From contig CALBPV010000035.1 in NCBI GenBank assembly GCA_937899265.1, positions 1 to 54,217 of the forward strand: a DNA stretch of 54,217 bases, given 5' to 3'. This document shows, one piece after another, positions 41,052-50,461 of this stretch; position 1 is the stretch's first letter; each line of letters begins with the position of its first letter. Below the pieces are notes generated by a model. The model was not told the DNA's origin and did no database searches. It saw only the letters and a program-made list of their open reading frames with translations. The position numbers were made by a program, and so were the translations under genes. The DNA comes from an uncultured Bacteroidales bacterium (GTDB lineage Bacteria > Bacteroidota > Bacteroidia > Bacteroidales > UBA3663).

Positions 41052-42605
41052 ATGAACCAAACATCATCTAAACAAATAGCTAAAAACACGTTAGCGCTCT
41101 ATATCCGAACGTTTTTCGTGATGGCTGTCAACCTCTACGCTGCCCGTGTAGTGTTGGCAACGTTGGGTGTGGATGATTATGGTATCTATTCTCTGATAGG
41201 TCAGTTCGTGGCTATGTTCTCCATCGTCACCATCACCCTGACCATCGCCTCCCAGCGCTTCATCACCTACGAAATCGGAGCGGGCACGCCAGACTCCATC
41301 AGCAGGGTATTCTCCACTTCGCTCAATGTTCACATCATTGCAGGTCTTTCCGTCGTAGTGCTCTGTGAAATTATCGGCGTGGAATATATCGACAATTATG
41401 TACATAACATCCCGGCTGACCGCATCAGTGCGACCCATTGGGTATTGCAATGTTCGTTGATTGCTCTTGTATTCCAGTTTTTGAGCATCCCTTACACTTC
41501 TTTGGTCATTGCTTACGAGAAGATGACCGCCTTTGCGTATATTTCCATCCTCGAAGCAGTACTGAAACTCGGAGCCGTCTTGATTCTCCCCTTCCTCGAA
41601 GGAGACTCTCTCAAGATTTATGCAGTACTTATTGTCATTACCTCAGCGATTGTACGTTTGGTCTATGGCATTTATTGCAAACACCGGTTCCCCGATGTTC
41701 ACTACTCTCGCAAGCTGGACAAAAAGACACTGCGGGAATTCTCGTCATTCCTGGGATGGAACCTTTTGGGCACCGGTTCTCAGATTGCATCCAACCAAGG
41801 CATCAACCTGCTGCTGAACCTCTTTTTTGCCCTTTCGGTGAATGCTGCCCGAGGACTGGCCTACCAAGTGGAGAATGCCGTTTCAAACTTTACGCGCAAC
41901 GTGGCCATTGCGCTCAATCCGGCCATTGTAAAGAACTATGCATCCGGCCATATTGCCGACATGATTACCCTTGTCAACAAAGGAGCCCGATTCTGCTATT
42001 ACCTCTATTTCGGCATTTCGCTTCCGCTGATTCTGCTCATGCCACAAGTGCTGCACATCTGGCTGAAAGACTATCCTTTTGAACTGATAGGCTTCGTTCG
42101 TCTGGCGCTTTTGAACTGCATGATACAGTCACTCACCTACACGCTCGACACCTTCATCTATGCTACGGGCAAAATCAAATGGTACCAGATTCTGACAGGT
42201 CTCTGTCAAGTGATGATTCTTCCGCTCTCATGGGTTGCCTACAAACTGGGATGGGCGGCATCGTCATGCTACAATATCGCCATCGTTGCATCGCTCATTA
42301 TTACAGTCATAAAAATTCGCATTGCCCAGAATGCACTTTCGCGTGGCGATGAGTTTAATTTCACCCGCGACGTGATAGTGCGTGTCGTGGCTATCACCAT
42401 TATGGCATCCATCGTGCCTTACACGGTCAGCCACTACCTCAGCTTGCAAAGCGAGTGGGGAACCATCATCGTGGTAACCCTCACTTGTGTGCTGTCAACC
42501 GCATGGACTGTATATGAAATTGGACTACACAACGATGAACGCGTCGTCATGCTCAACAAAATCCGGGTGACACTGCGCCGGCTAAAAAAAACATTCAAGC
42601 GATGA
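41052..42605 (+). CDS. Wzx-like polysaccharide flippase (MOP/PST family)
   Basis: A 517-residue inner-membrane protein with about 14 predicted helices, of the polysaccharide-transporter branch of the MOP superfamily. Early segments QIAKNTLALYIRTFFVMAVN and YAARVVLATLGVDDYGIYSL are typical of O-antigen and capsule flippases. It would flip the lipid-linked repeat unit to the periplasmic side. The ATG at 41052 lies two bases after the GC-rich element; a TTG 15 bp upstream lies inside the element. Its stop overlaps the next gene by 4 bp. Confidence 0.9.
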   Translation: MNQTSSKQIAKNTLALYIRTFFVMAVNLYAARVVLATLGVDDYGIYSLIGQFVAMFSIVTITLTIASQRFITYEIGAGTPDSISRVFSTSLNVHIIAGLSVVVLCEIIGVEYIDNYVHNIPADRISATHWVLQCSLIALVFQFLSIPYTSLVIAYEKMTAFAYISILEAVLKLGAVLILPFLEGDSLKIYAVLIVITSAIVRLVYGIYCKHRFPDVHYSRKLDKKTLREFSSFLGWNLLGTGSQIASNQGINLLLNLFFALSVNAARGLAYQVENAVSNFTRNVAIALNPAIVKNYASGHIADMITLVNKGARFCYYLYFGISLPLILLMPQVLHIWLKDYPFELIGFVRLALLNCMIQSLTYTLDTFIYATGKIKWYQILTGLCQVMILPLSWVAYKLGWAASSCYNIAIVASLIITVIKIRIAQNALSRGDEFNFTRDVIVRVVAITIMASIVPYTVSHYLSLQSEWGTIIVVTLTCVLSTAWTVYEIGLHNDERVVMLNKIRVTLRRLKKTFKR

Positions 42606-43312
42606 AGACTCTGACCATCGTCACAGTGACATACAACGCGGCGGCATCCCTACAGACCACCATTGACAGCATCGCATCGCAAATCTGGAAGGACTGGGAA
42701 TGGATTGTTGTTGATGGAGGTTCACACGATGCCACGGTGGAAATAGCCCGCAGCAGCGGCATTGCCTCACAAATCATATCGGAGAAAGACAACGGCATCT
42801 TCGACGGTATGAACAAAGGCATCCAAAGGGCGGAGAGCCGCTGGATTGTATTTATGAATGCGGGCGACACCTTCTACGATTCAGAAACATTGGCCTCATT
42901 GCAATTGGATAGCAGAGAACCCAGCTGCATACTTTACGGAGACTGTGTATTGGTGACAACCGGGGGACATATACTCCGAAAGGCCAGACCCTTCACGGAA
43001 CACCCCGACAAACCTTGGGGCATCGGCATCTGCCATCAGTCCATCTACTGTCCGACAGCCTGGATGAAGGCGCATCCCTTCCTTTGGAAAGAATATCCCA
43101 TTTGTGCCGACTATCGGTTCGTGCGTTCCTTATGGGAGGAGGGAAAGAAACTCGAACATATTCCCCGTCCGCTTTCTTATTATGAATATGGAGATGGCAA
43201 TTCGTCCAAACCCGATAACTATCGCCGCACGCTCAAAGAGAACGCCCGTATAGCACACCTTTATCCCTCGCTTACATACGTGATTGAATGGATTAAAAGT
43301 TATTTCAAATGA
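42602..43312 (+). CDS. Glycosyltransferase family 2 (WcaA/WaaE-like)
   Basis: The 236-residue cytosolic protein has the GT-A fold signature: TIVTVTYNAAASLQTTIDSI, WIVVDGGSHDATVEI and EKDNGIFDGMNKGI, with the family's FMNAGDTF in place of a classic DxD. It would add one sugar to the repeat unit; neither donor nor acceptor can be told. It overlaps wzx by 4 bp (ATGA) and the next gene also by 4 bp, so translation is tightly coupled. Confidence 0.92.
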   Translation: MKTLTIVTVTYNAAASLQTTIDSIASQIWKDWEWIVVDGGSHDATVEIARSSGIASQIISEKDNGIFDGMNKGIQRAESRWIVFMNAGDTFYDSETLASLQLDSREPSCILYGDCVLVTTGGHILRKARPFTEHPDKPWGIGICHQSIYCPTAWMKAHPFLWKEYPICADYRFVRSLWEEGKKLEHIPRPLSYYEYGDGNSSKPDNYRRTLKENARIAHLYPSLTYVIEWIKSYFK

Positions 43313-43896
43313 ATATTCTTCGCGAGACACTTTTCTGGATTCCACTGCTTTGGCACTGGCCCTTCCTGATGCTCTGCCGTTTGTCTTCACGGCGCAGCAT
43401 TATCGAGAAGGACCGTCTGCAATGGTATATCAAGGTACTGAGAACGCAACGACAACCCAATTTACGGGACGATTTCCAACTCTCCCTGCTGCCCGAATAC
43501 CGTTCGTTATGCTATAGCCGCATGGGAGGCCTCCGAAGACTGACTCAGTGGTACTTGCCGGGGCAGTCCCTCTTGGCACTTGCGAGACCACAAGAATACT
43601 ATGGAGCCGGACTTGTGATTCATCATGGAGGCAATACTCGCTTGGGGGCCGTCCGCATGGGCGAAAACTGTGAAGTCTGGCACAATGTGACCTTGGGTGT
43701 CGGCTCTCATGACAACGATGACAGACCCACCATCGGCAACCATGTCAAAATCTTCACGGGTGCAACCATTGCAGGCAAGGTAACCATAGGAGACTATGCG
43801 GTAATCGGAGCCGGGTGCGTCGTTTTGGAGGACATCCCCGCCAATGCTGTTGTTTATGCTGAAAAACCTAAAATAAGAATCAACCAAAGTCGCTGA
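43309..43896 (+). CDS. CysE-like acetyltransferase with left-handed beta helix
   Basis: The 195-residue product resembles serine acetyltransferases in its C-terminal half. That half has hexapeptide repeats with GLVIHHGGNTRLGAVRMGENCEVWHNVTLG, then PTIGNHVKIFTGATIAG and YAVIGAGCVVLEDIPANAVVYA. The N-terminal part has a hydrophobic stretch (WIPLLWHWPFLMLC) instead of the CysE helical domain. In this setting it more likely O-acetylates a sugar of the polymer than makes cysteine precursor. It overlaps the preceding glycosyltransferase by 4 bp. Confidence 0.82.
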   Translation: MNILRETLFWIPLLWHWPFLMLCRLSSRRSIIEKDRLQWYIKVLRTQRQPNLRDDFQLSLLPEYRSLCYSRMGGLRRLTQWYLPGQSLLALARPQEYYGAGLVIHHGGNTRLGAVRMGENCEVWHNVTLGVGSHDNDDRPTIGNHVKIFTGATIAGKVTIGDYAVIGAGCVVLEDIPANAVVYAEKPKIRINQSR

Positions 43897-43897
43897 A

Positions 43898-45097
43898 ATG
43901 GAGCCGTTTCTCATATATTATGGCTTACAAGTTTTGCTGACCGCCCTTTCGTTCTTCTTGAGTCCGGACAACAAGAAACGAGTCTTCTGGGTTTCGGCCG
44001 CACTGCTTGTTGCCTTTGTGGGACTACGAGCCACCACTGTGGGAACAGATACCGACAACTATATTGCTTCTTTCAATCACCCCGAGGGAGGATACGGCAC
44101 CGACGTGGATTTCGGATTTCTCGTCCTTCTGTATATCACTAACTTTTTGTATGCCAATACCGACTGGCTCTTTATCCTCACTACCGGCATTCTCTCTCTT
44201 TGGGGCATTCTGAACCTGAGCTACAGGACATCCCGGAATCCCGTATTGTCCATACTATTGTTTTCCATCGGCAGCACGAGCGTCTGGTTCCTTTTCCATT
44301 ATATGAGCGGTATTCGTCAATCCATGGCAGAATCCATGGTCTTGCTTGGCTTCTACTATTGGATGGGCAACGATTTCGAGATTGACACACCGGCCGATCA
44401 AGAGGCAACGTCGGACGATGAATCGGAAATACCCGTCCCCCCGGGCAGAAATCCAATCAAAGCTGTCATCTTCATGCTTTTGGCACTGAGTCTTCATGCC
44501 TCATCCCTTGTGACCATTCCCCTGCTTTTCTTCAGTTCACGCATCCGGATCTCACGGTACCTGTGGGTGGGGATTCTTGCCTTGTCCTACGTCATCGGTG
44601 TTCAAAGTTTTTTCTCGTTCCAAGAACTTGTTCTGAGCATTTTCGATTTCTTGGGCCAAGGCATTGGCGTACTGCGCCGCTATTCGCTCTATGCCGTCCA
44701 GAATATGGAAACGGCTGCTGCCTCCGGCTTTTTCAATCCGAATCTCTGGCCCTTCACTTTCATTGGCATCTTCTGCTGTCTGTTCGGCAACGACAGGATA
44801 TTTCGCTCCGGATACTTCGTGATTCTTATGCTGAGCATCGTCATTTGCAATCTCTTCAATGACTCATCTATCTGGGGGCGACTGTTCCTTTACGGTATGT
44901 TGACCATGCCCGTTGTCTTTGCCAACGTTATTGAGTATCGCAAAAACTGGATTGCCTTTGGTTTTCTCTTCTTTATTTCTGCCTATTTCATTTATCGGAA
45001 TATCACGGTTCTGACAATGCAAGTGTTCCACCTTGACAAAGGTAACGTTGTCGTTCCGTACGAAACTTTCTTTTATGCATTCCCGTCATTCTTTTAG
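43898..45097 (+). CDS. EpsG-family polysaccharide polymerase (Wzy-like)
   Basis: A 399-residue membrane protein with about ten predicted helices. The N-terminus carries the EpsG-type FVGLRATTVGTDTDNYIASFN, which in this family precedes the polymerase loops. It probably joins repeat units on the periplasmic side. An acidic insert (DTPADQEATSDDESEIP, about residues 165-182) lies in a loop. It is the only polymerase candidate in the locus. Start codon is two bases after the acetyltransferase stop. Confidence 0.82.
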   Translation: MEPFLIYYGLQVLLTALSFFLSPDNKKRVFWVSAALLVAFVGLRATTVGTDTDNYIASFNHPEGGYGTDVDFGFLVLLYITNFLYANTDWLFILTTGILSLWGILNLSYRTSRNPVLSILLFSIGSTSVWFLFHYMSGIRQSMAESMVLLGFYYWMGNDFEIDTPADQEATSDDESEIPVPPGRNPIKAVIFMLLALSLHASSLVTIPLLFFSSRIRISRYLWVGILALSYVIGVQSFFSFQELVLSIFDFLGQGIGVLRRYSLYAVQNMETAAASGFFNPNLWPFTFIGIFCCLFGNDRIFRSGYFVILMLSIVICNLFNDSSIWGRLFLYGMLTMPVVFANVIEYRKNWIAFGFLFFISAYFIYRNITVLTMQVFHLDKGNVVVPYETFFYAFPSFF

Positions 45098-45100
45098 GAT

Positions 45101-46288
45101 ATGAAAATTCTGATTTGCAATAAGTATTGGTACAACCGAGGCGGTGACTGCACCTATTCCATCGCCCTCGAAAAGATGCTGCGCGAACACGGCCACGAGA
45201 CAGCCATCTTCTCCATGCAGTATCCCGACAACTTCGACACTCCCTGGTCCTCCTATTTTCCCTCGCGCGTGTCGTACCGCAATGTCAAGCATCCCATGGA
45301 TGCCATCTTGCGTCCGTTCGGTTGTGAAGAGGTCAAGGAGCGATGGTCCAAGATGCTCGAAGATTTCCGTCCTGACATCGTCCATCTCAACAATATACAT
45401 ACCCAATTGTCACCGGCTCTGGCTGTCTTGGCCAAACGGCGTGGCATTCGTGTGATTTGGACGCTCCACGACTACAAACTCATCTGTCCGCGCTACGATT
45501 GCCGTTGCCGGGGCGAAGAGAATTGTTCCGCCTGTATCCAAAAACCCGGCGAAGTCGTTTGGAACTGCTGTGTCAAGGATTCTTTCTTTGCCAGCCTCTT
45601 GGGCTATTTCGAACAGAAAAAGTGGAACCTCGACTATTTGAAATGGGCTACCGATGTGTTCCTCTGCCCTTCCGAGTTCATGCGCGACATGATGCATGAA
45701 GCCGGCATTCCCGACTCGCAGCTCGCGATGATTCACAATTTCCGCGATATCTCCGAGATGCCGCCCGTCAATGCCAAGCCCCGCGAAGACTATCTTTTCT
45801 ACGGCGGACGTCTCTCCCCCGAGAAAGGCATCCGCACCCTTTGCAAAGCCGTCCGTTATTTGGGTCTCCGGCTCAAAGTGGCCGGCGACGGCGAACTTCT
45901 GGAAGAACTCCGTGCCAAATATGCGTCCGACAAAATCGAGTTTTACGGACTTCTCCCCTATCACGAGGTTCTGCAACTGGCTTCCCGGGCAGCCTTCTCT
46001 GTCGTTCCTTCCGAGTGGTACGAAAACAATCCCCTCTCCATCGTCGAGTCGCTCTGCATCGGAACCCCCGTCATCGGTGCCTACATCGGAGGTATTCCCG
46101 AAATGATTGACGACAACAACGGAATGCTCTTCCGTTCCGGCGTGCAGCACAGCTTGGAGTCCGTGCTGCAAGAGGCCATGACCCACAAGTTCGACTACGC
46201 CGCAATTGCCGAAAGGGCACGCCGCGAGTTCGATGCCGAACAATACTATCGGAAACTGATGAAACTCTATCAGCCCGAACGAGGCTGA
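45101..46288 (+). CDS. Glycosyltransferase family 4
   Basis: The 395-residue product has a GT-B fold. The N-terminal CNKYWYNRGGDCTYSIALEKML fits the family, and the middle has WTLHDYKLICPRYDC. The nucleotide-sugar half has FYGGRLSPEKGIRTL, KVAGDGELL, and the Glu-rich PSEWYENNPLSIVESLCIGTPVIG with the E-x7-E motif. A cysteine-rich segment (CPRYDCRCRGEENCSACIQ) could bind a metal; similar clusters occur in this subfamily. Starts 3 bp after the polymerase. Confidence 0.92.
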   Translation: MKILICNKYWYNRGGDCTYSIALEKMLREHGHETAIFSMQYPDNFDTPWSSYFPSRVSYRNVKHPMDAILRPFGCEEVKERWSKMLEDFRPDIVHLNNIHTQLSPALAVLAKRRGIRVIWTLHDYKLICPRYDCRCRGEENCSACIQKPGEVVWNCCVKDSFFASLLGYFEQKKWNLDYLKWATDVFLCPSEFMRDMMHEAGIPDSQLAMIHNFRDISEMPPVNAKPREDYLFYGGRLSPEKGIRTLCKAVRYLGLRLKVAGDGELLEELRAKYASDKIEFYGLLPYHEVLQLASRAAFSVVPSEWYENNPLSIVESLCIGTPVIGAYIGGIPEMIDDNNGMLFRSGVQHSLESVLQEAMTHKFDYAAIAERARREFDAEQYYRKLMKLYQPERG

Positions 46289-46301
46289 AAAGCTGACATC
46301 T

Positions 46302-47432
46302 ATGTACAAAGTTCTCTATATCTGTCACGATCCGCACCGCCTGGCCGGTTCTCCCCTCTCGCTGGCAAACCTTATTTCTGCCCTTGGCGAAGAGGTGGAA
46401 GCTACTGTCCTACTCAGCGAAGACGGCGTTGTGGCCGATTATTTCCGCAAGCGGGGCATCAGCGTCCTTATTCATCGTTTCGAGAACAATGTGCGTCATC
46501 CCAAACGTTGGGTACATTGGCTCCACTATTGGCCCAAGCGTCTGAGAAACTCTATATATAATAAGGAGTGTATCAGTTATTGCGCCCGGAAACTGCACCA
46601 TGCCGATATCGTCCATACCAACACCTCTGTCATCGATATGGGCGTGGATATGGCTCATCGTCTGGGAGCTAAACATGTCTGGCATCTGCGCGAATATCAG
46701 AATCTTGATTTCCGCCTCACCCCCTTCCGCGGATGGAAGCGGCTTCTGGCTCAGATTCAAGCTGCGGACGGAGTCATTGCCATCACTCAAGCCATCTACA
46801 ATCACTGGCATTTGGAAAAGAGCTCGAGGGCATTGGTTCTTTGGGATGCCGTCAGAAAAACTTCTGACGTATGCCTCATCCCTCGAAAGGAGCCGTTTTT
46901 CTTCTTCTGCTCGGCCATCATTTCTCCGGCCAAAAGTTGCGAAACCTCTATCCGTGCTTTTGCCCTTACAGGGTTGGCAGAACAAGGCTACAAACTCAAG
47001 ATTGCCGGCAAGTTCGAAGACGAAAACTACCGTCGGGAGATTCTCTCGCTCATCTCTCAGAACCGTCTCGATGACAATGTAGAGTTTTTGGGATATGTGT
47101 CTGACATCAAACCCGTCCTTTCCCGTGCGACGGCATTTCTGATGACCTCGCAGAACGAAGCCCAGGGCCGTGTGACCATTGAAGCGATGTTTTACGGATG
47201 TCCGGTGATAGCCAGAAACACGGGCGGTCATACCGAGTTTGTTCTTCATGAAGAAACCGGGCTTCTCTTTGACACAGACCGGGAGTGTGCTGACCGAATG
47301 ACCGCAGTCACGCAAACAATGCCTGTAAAAATGATAAAACAGGCGCAAGAGTACGCGGTCGGTCATTTCTCAGAAGAATGCTACAAACAAAAGTTATTAC
47401 AATTCTACAATACAGTATTAAATGAAAAATAA
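46302..47432 (+). CDS. Glycosyltransferase family 4
   Basis: A second GT-B enzyme (376 residues) with N-terminal HDPHRLAGSPLSLANLI, central IVHTNTSVIDMG and KHVWHLREYQNLDF. The donor-binding half has FFFCSAIISPAKSCETSI, KIAGKFEDENY and MTSQNEAQGRVTIEAMFYGCPVIA. It differs clearly from the neighbour at 45101, so the two probably make different linkages. Its last 11 bp overlap the Wzi gene. Confidence 0.92.
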   Translation: MYKVLYICHDPHRLAGSPLSLANLISALGEEVEATVLLSEDGVVADYFRKRGISVLIHRFENNVRHPKRWVHWLHYWPKRLRNSIYNKECISYCARKLHHADIVHTNTSVIDMGVDMAHRLGAKHVWHLREYQNLDFRLTPFRGWKRLLAQIQAADGVIAITQAIYNHWHLEKSSRALVLWDAVRKTSDVCLIPRKEPFFFFCSAIISPAKSCETSIRAFALTGLAEQGYKLKIAGKFEDENYRREILSLISQNRLDDNVEFLGYVSDIKPVLSRATAFLMTSQNEAQGRVTIEAMFYGCPVIARNTGGHTEFVLHEETGLLFDTDRECADRMTAVTQTMPVKMIKQAQEYAVGHFSEECYKQKLLQFYNTVLNEK

Positions 47433-48978
47433 ATCTTTGACGCTGTGTCTTGGCCTTTGGATGCTGGGAACCTCGCTGCAGGCCCAAAATGCAATTACTT
47501 TCTCCATAGCTGCCGAAGGAGCCGCAGGCAGTGGTGACTTCACGCCCTACTACCTCACGGCCAACCGGCATGGCATCCTGTCGGCCGACAAGAACACCGG
47601 CTATCTCCGCGCCGCTGCCGAATATACCCGGGATTTCGGGGCTACCCGTCTTTGGGCCGTGGCCGACATCCAGCTGCAGAAGGATGACTACTCCAAGTTC
47701 TATCTCCAGCAGGCAGCCGTCGGAGCTTCATGGAAATATGCCTTCGCCAAAGCAGGTGCGTGGGAACAGGAGCCGATATTGAGAAACCGTCTTCTGTCCT
47801 CAGGTTCAATGGTATGGTCGGGCAACAGCCGTCCCATCCCCCAAGTGCGTGTCGGGACCAATGGATTCATCGACTTTCCGTGGACCAAAGGGTGGCTCCA
47901 AGTCTATGTCGATGCCAGCTACGGCAGGTTCATGGACGATGACTGGATGGAGACCCGTTTCGGCGAGTTCATGGACTTTTATGCAGCCCGGGGCATCGAC
48001 ATGCATCGTCGCCCTTACGCCGTGATGACCAACAAAATCTTCTACCACCAAAAACAGATTCATTTCCGCTCGAATCCCGAGAAGATGTTCGTCATATCGG
48101 CGGGGCTGGAACACGCGGTGCAGTTCGGAGGTACAACCCACAACAATATCGAGTCCGATTTCCAGACATTCTCCGACGATGTGCGGTTCAAGGATTTCTT
48201 CAAGGTCCTCATTCCCAAGTCCGGTGATAACACCGACCTCGCCGGTGATGCCAATTTCTCCTATGGCAATCACCTCGGTTCTTTGGATGCCATGCTGACC
48301 TACAATCAGGAGCATTATTACGACGATCGTTTCGCATGGTCTGTCTCGGCCTACGTGGAAGATTTCTTCGAGGATGGTTCCGGTATGGCCAAACGCAACG
48401 GCTGGGACGGTCTTTGGGGCTTGGAGTGGAAACACTGCGACCCGGACTACATCGACGGTGTTGTCGTGGAATATCTACAGACTACCGACCAGAGCGGCCC
48501 CATCCACTGGGCTCCCGCCGATTTCTCCCGCGACATTTCGTCGCAGCTTCCCCATGAAGCACGCGGTGCCGACAACTACTACAACAATTTCTACTATTCC
48601 GGCTACGCCCATCGAGGTCAGTCCATCGGCACGCCCATGCTCAAGTCACCCGTCTATAACAGCGACTTTTATCTCTCCTTCACCGACAACCGGGTGCGGG
48701 GATTCCACATCGGAGTTACCGGTCACATTCTGGCCATCCAAGGTCTCTCCTACCGACTGCTCTGCTCCACCCGCACAAGCTATGGCACGCCGTTCATCCC
48801 GTCACCCCACCGTATGCACAGCAACAATCTCCTCGCAGAGGCCAACTACCTCTGGAAGATTCGCCCGCAGCAACAGCTCCGTTTCTCGGTAGCCTTTGCC
48901 ATGGACCACGGTTCGCTCTATGGCGACAACACAGCCTTCGATATAAAAGTGTCTTATCACTTCAACCGAAAACTTTGA
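47422..48978 (+). CDS. Capsule assembly Wzi-family outer-membrane protein
   Basis: The 518-residue product has a signal peptide ending in LQAQN and a series of amphipathic strands. Typical segments are YYLTANRHGILSADKNTGYL and RLLSSGSMVWSGNSRPIPQVRVGTNGFIDF. The last strand ends DIKVSYHFNRKL, a usual barrel end. Wzi is a beta-barrel lectin that holds capsule on the outer membrane in E. coli; Bacteroidetes homologues sit in capsule and exopolysaccharide loci like this one. It starts inside the preceding gene's last codons. Confidence 0.88.
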   Translation: MKNKSLTLCLGLWMLGTSLQAQNAITFSIAAEGAAGSGDFTPYYLTANRHGILSADKNTGYLRAAAEYTRDFGATRLWAVADIQLQKDDYSKFYLQQAAVGASWKYAFAKAGAWEQEPILRNRLLSSGSMVWSGNSRPIPQVRVGTNGFIDFPWTKGWLQVYVDASYGRFMDDDWMETRFGEFMDFYAARGIDMHRRPYAVMTNKIFYHQKQIHFRSNPEKMFVISAGLEHAVQFGGTTHNNIESDFQTFSDDVRFKDFFKVLIPKSGDNTDLAGDANFSYGNHLGSLDAMLTYNQEHYYDDRFAWSVSAYVEDFFEDGSGMAKRNGWDGLWGLEWKHCDPDYIDGVVVEYLQTTDQSGPIHWAPADFSRDISSQLPHEARGADNYYNNFYYSGYAHRGQSIGTPMLKSPVYNSDFYLSFTDNRVRGFHIGVTGHILAIQGLSYRLLCSTRTSYGTPFIPSPHRMHSNNLLAEANYLWKIRPQQQLRFSVAFAMDHGSLYGDNTAFDIKVSYHFNRKL

Positions 48979-48983
48979 GACTC

Positions 48984-49931
48984 ATGAGCTTCTGCTTCTC
49001 CCTGATGAAACCCTTATTGGCGGGGTGTCTTGCAGCTTGCTTGGCTGGCTGCGAGGAGAACGATTTTATCCCTCTGTCTGACTTCCCTGACGAGACGCAT
49101 ACCAATCCGCCTATTGTGCTCCGCAGTGACACGTTGCGTATCCTCGCCATTGGCAACAGTTATACAAGGATAGCAATCGAATGGATTGATACCATTGCCG
49201 CCCATCTGAACGCAGATTATGAAAAGTTCTGTATTTATGCAGTCACTGTCTCCGACAAAGGGCTGGACTATTGGGCTCAAGCTTACAGACAGCACGAAAT
49301 CCTTCACCTCGAACGACAGGCCGGTGCTGTGACCGTCCCCTCCGACTCGGGGACGTTGGAGGCGCTTGTCAGGCAGCCTTGGGACATGGTCATGCTCCAG
49401 CAAATATCTTCTCGAGCGAATGATTCGCGTTCTTTCCATCCCTACATTGATACGCTTGTGAATGTGCTCCGCAGAGAGTGTCCCAACCCGGACGTTATCA
49501 TTGTATGGCACAATGTATGGGCAAGGCTGAGCGATGAAGACGAAACCGGAGACATGAATCAACGCTGGAACATAGCAGCCAGCCTCCACCTGTTGAACAG
49601 CGGATATGTGGATGTGATTGTTCCCGTTTGCCAGGCGGTTCAATACGCCCGACATTCCCCCGTCAATACGCCCCACTACCTCACTCGTGACGGTTCTCAT
49701 CTCACCGAGGCTGTAGGTACCTATATCGCATCGGCAACGCTGTTTGAGACGCTTTTGGCTCCCGTCTTCCACTGTTCGGTAACCGATGACAATACAGTTC
49801 ATATCGTTACCGACTACGAGAAGAGCTGGCATAAATACGAAACTGTCAACTTGGACGATTCCACCCGAAGTGTTGCCCTCGGCTGTGTACTCAAGGCCGT
49901 AGCCGCACCTTTCACTCCCTTCAAACAATAA
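48984..49931 (+). CDS. DUF4886-type SGNH hydrolase lipoprotein
   Basis: The 315-residue product has a signal peptide with lipobox LAGC (CEENDFIPLS follows), so it is lipid-anchored. The SGNH hydrolase blocks are visible: ILAIGNSYTR (the nucleophile Ser in GNSYT), DMVMLQQIS, VIIVWHNVW (the Asn) and LTRDGSHLTEAVG (the Asp-x-x-His pair). The sequence matches DUF4886. It may remove or transfer acetyl groups on the surface glycan, which would pair with the CysE-like enzyme upstream; this is inference. Start at the ATG six bases after the wzi stop. Confidence 0.82.
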   Translation: MSFCFSLMKPLLAGCLAACLAGCEENDFIPLSDFPDETHTNPPIVLRSDTLRILAIGNSYTRIAIEWIDTIAAHLNADYEKFCIYAVTVSDKGLDYWAQAYRQHEILHLERQAGAVTVPSDSGTLEALVRQPWDMVMLQQISSRANDSRSFHPYIDTLVNVLRRECPNPDVIIVWHNVWARLSDEDETGDMNQRWNIAASLHLLNSGYVDVIVPVCQAVQYARHSPVNTPHYLTRDGSHLTEAVGTYIASATLFETLLAPVFHCSVTDDNTVHIVTDYEKSWHKYETVNLDDSTRSVALGCVLKAVAAPFTPFKQ

Positions 49932-49942
49932 TTTCACGACTC

Positions 49943-50386
49943 ATGCGTTATTCTGATATGAGAAAATATTCAGTGTTTTTCCTTGTCGTTGTTAACTCAT
50001 TGCTGCTCTTCTGCAGTTGTACCAACGATGGAGACATCGGCGATTTGTACGGTCGCTGGCAGTTGACCGATATGCAAGTTTCGGACTCAACCAGTCAGCC
50101 CGACGATCTCTTTCTGTCGTTCCAGAGCAGCGTGGTTTTCTTCTCCGTCTCGCAATATGAACTGCATAATGCGACCGACTACCGAGGTGGATTCCAACAC
50201 CGAGGCGACAGCCTCATCATGAAATTCGTACCCCTTGACGGTATCGGCGACAACCTGTCGGCCGAACTTCGCAATCGCTTGGGCTGGACAGACCGCAACA
50301 ATGTGCGTCTCCACATTGACCAACTCAACAAGAGCCGGCTTCGCCTCTCCCGGGGCAATGATTATTGGTCGTTCCGTGCTTTCTAA
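49943..50386 (+). CDS. Small lipocalin-like lipoprotein
   Basis: The 147-residue product has a signal peptide with lipobox LFCSC and begins its mature part TNDGDIGDLYGRWQLTDMQV, the GxW start of a lipocalin-like barrel. Strand-like segments follow (VVFFSVSQYELHN, GDSLIMKFVPLD, RLRLSRGNDYWSFRAF). Such lipoproteins occur in polysaccharide loci of Bacteroidetes with no known ligand. The start could be the ATG at 49943 or the one 15 bases later (MRKYSVFF). A block of 7-bp repeats begins right after the stop. Confidence 0.65.
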   Translation: MRYSDMRKYSVFFLVVVNSLLLFCSCTNDGDIGDLYGRWQLTDMQVSDSTSQPDDLFLSFQSSVVFFSVSQYELHNATDYRGGFQHRGDSLIMKFVPLDGIGDNLSAELRNRLGWTDRNNVRLHIDQLNKSRLRLSRGNDYWSFRAF

Positions 50387-50388
50387 AT

Positions 50389-50444
50389 GAAACTTTTAAC
50401 TTGAAACTTTTAACTTGAAACTTTTAACTTGAAACTTTTAACTT
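50389..50444 (+). repeat. Four tandem 14-bp repeats (GAAACTT-TTAACTT)
   Basis: Four perfect copies of GAAACTTTTAACTT, that is eight 7-bp units of two alternating kinds. They fill the gap between the small lipoprotein and the PorZ gene. Confidence 0.95.
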
Positions 50445-50461
50445 GAAATAAGTCTCTGCCG

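Noticed and set aside
43309..43896. CysE-like gene as the cell's cysteine biosynthesis enzyme
   Set aside because: The N-terminal CysE helical domain is missing and the gene overlaps glycosyltransferase genes on its 5' side; a sugar acetyltransferase role is more likely.
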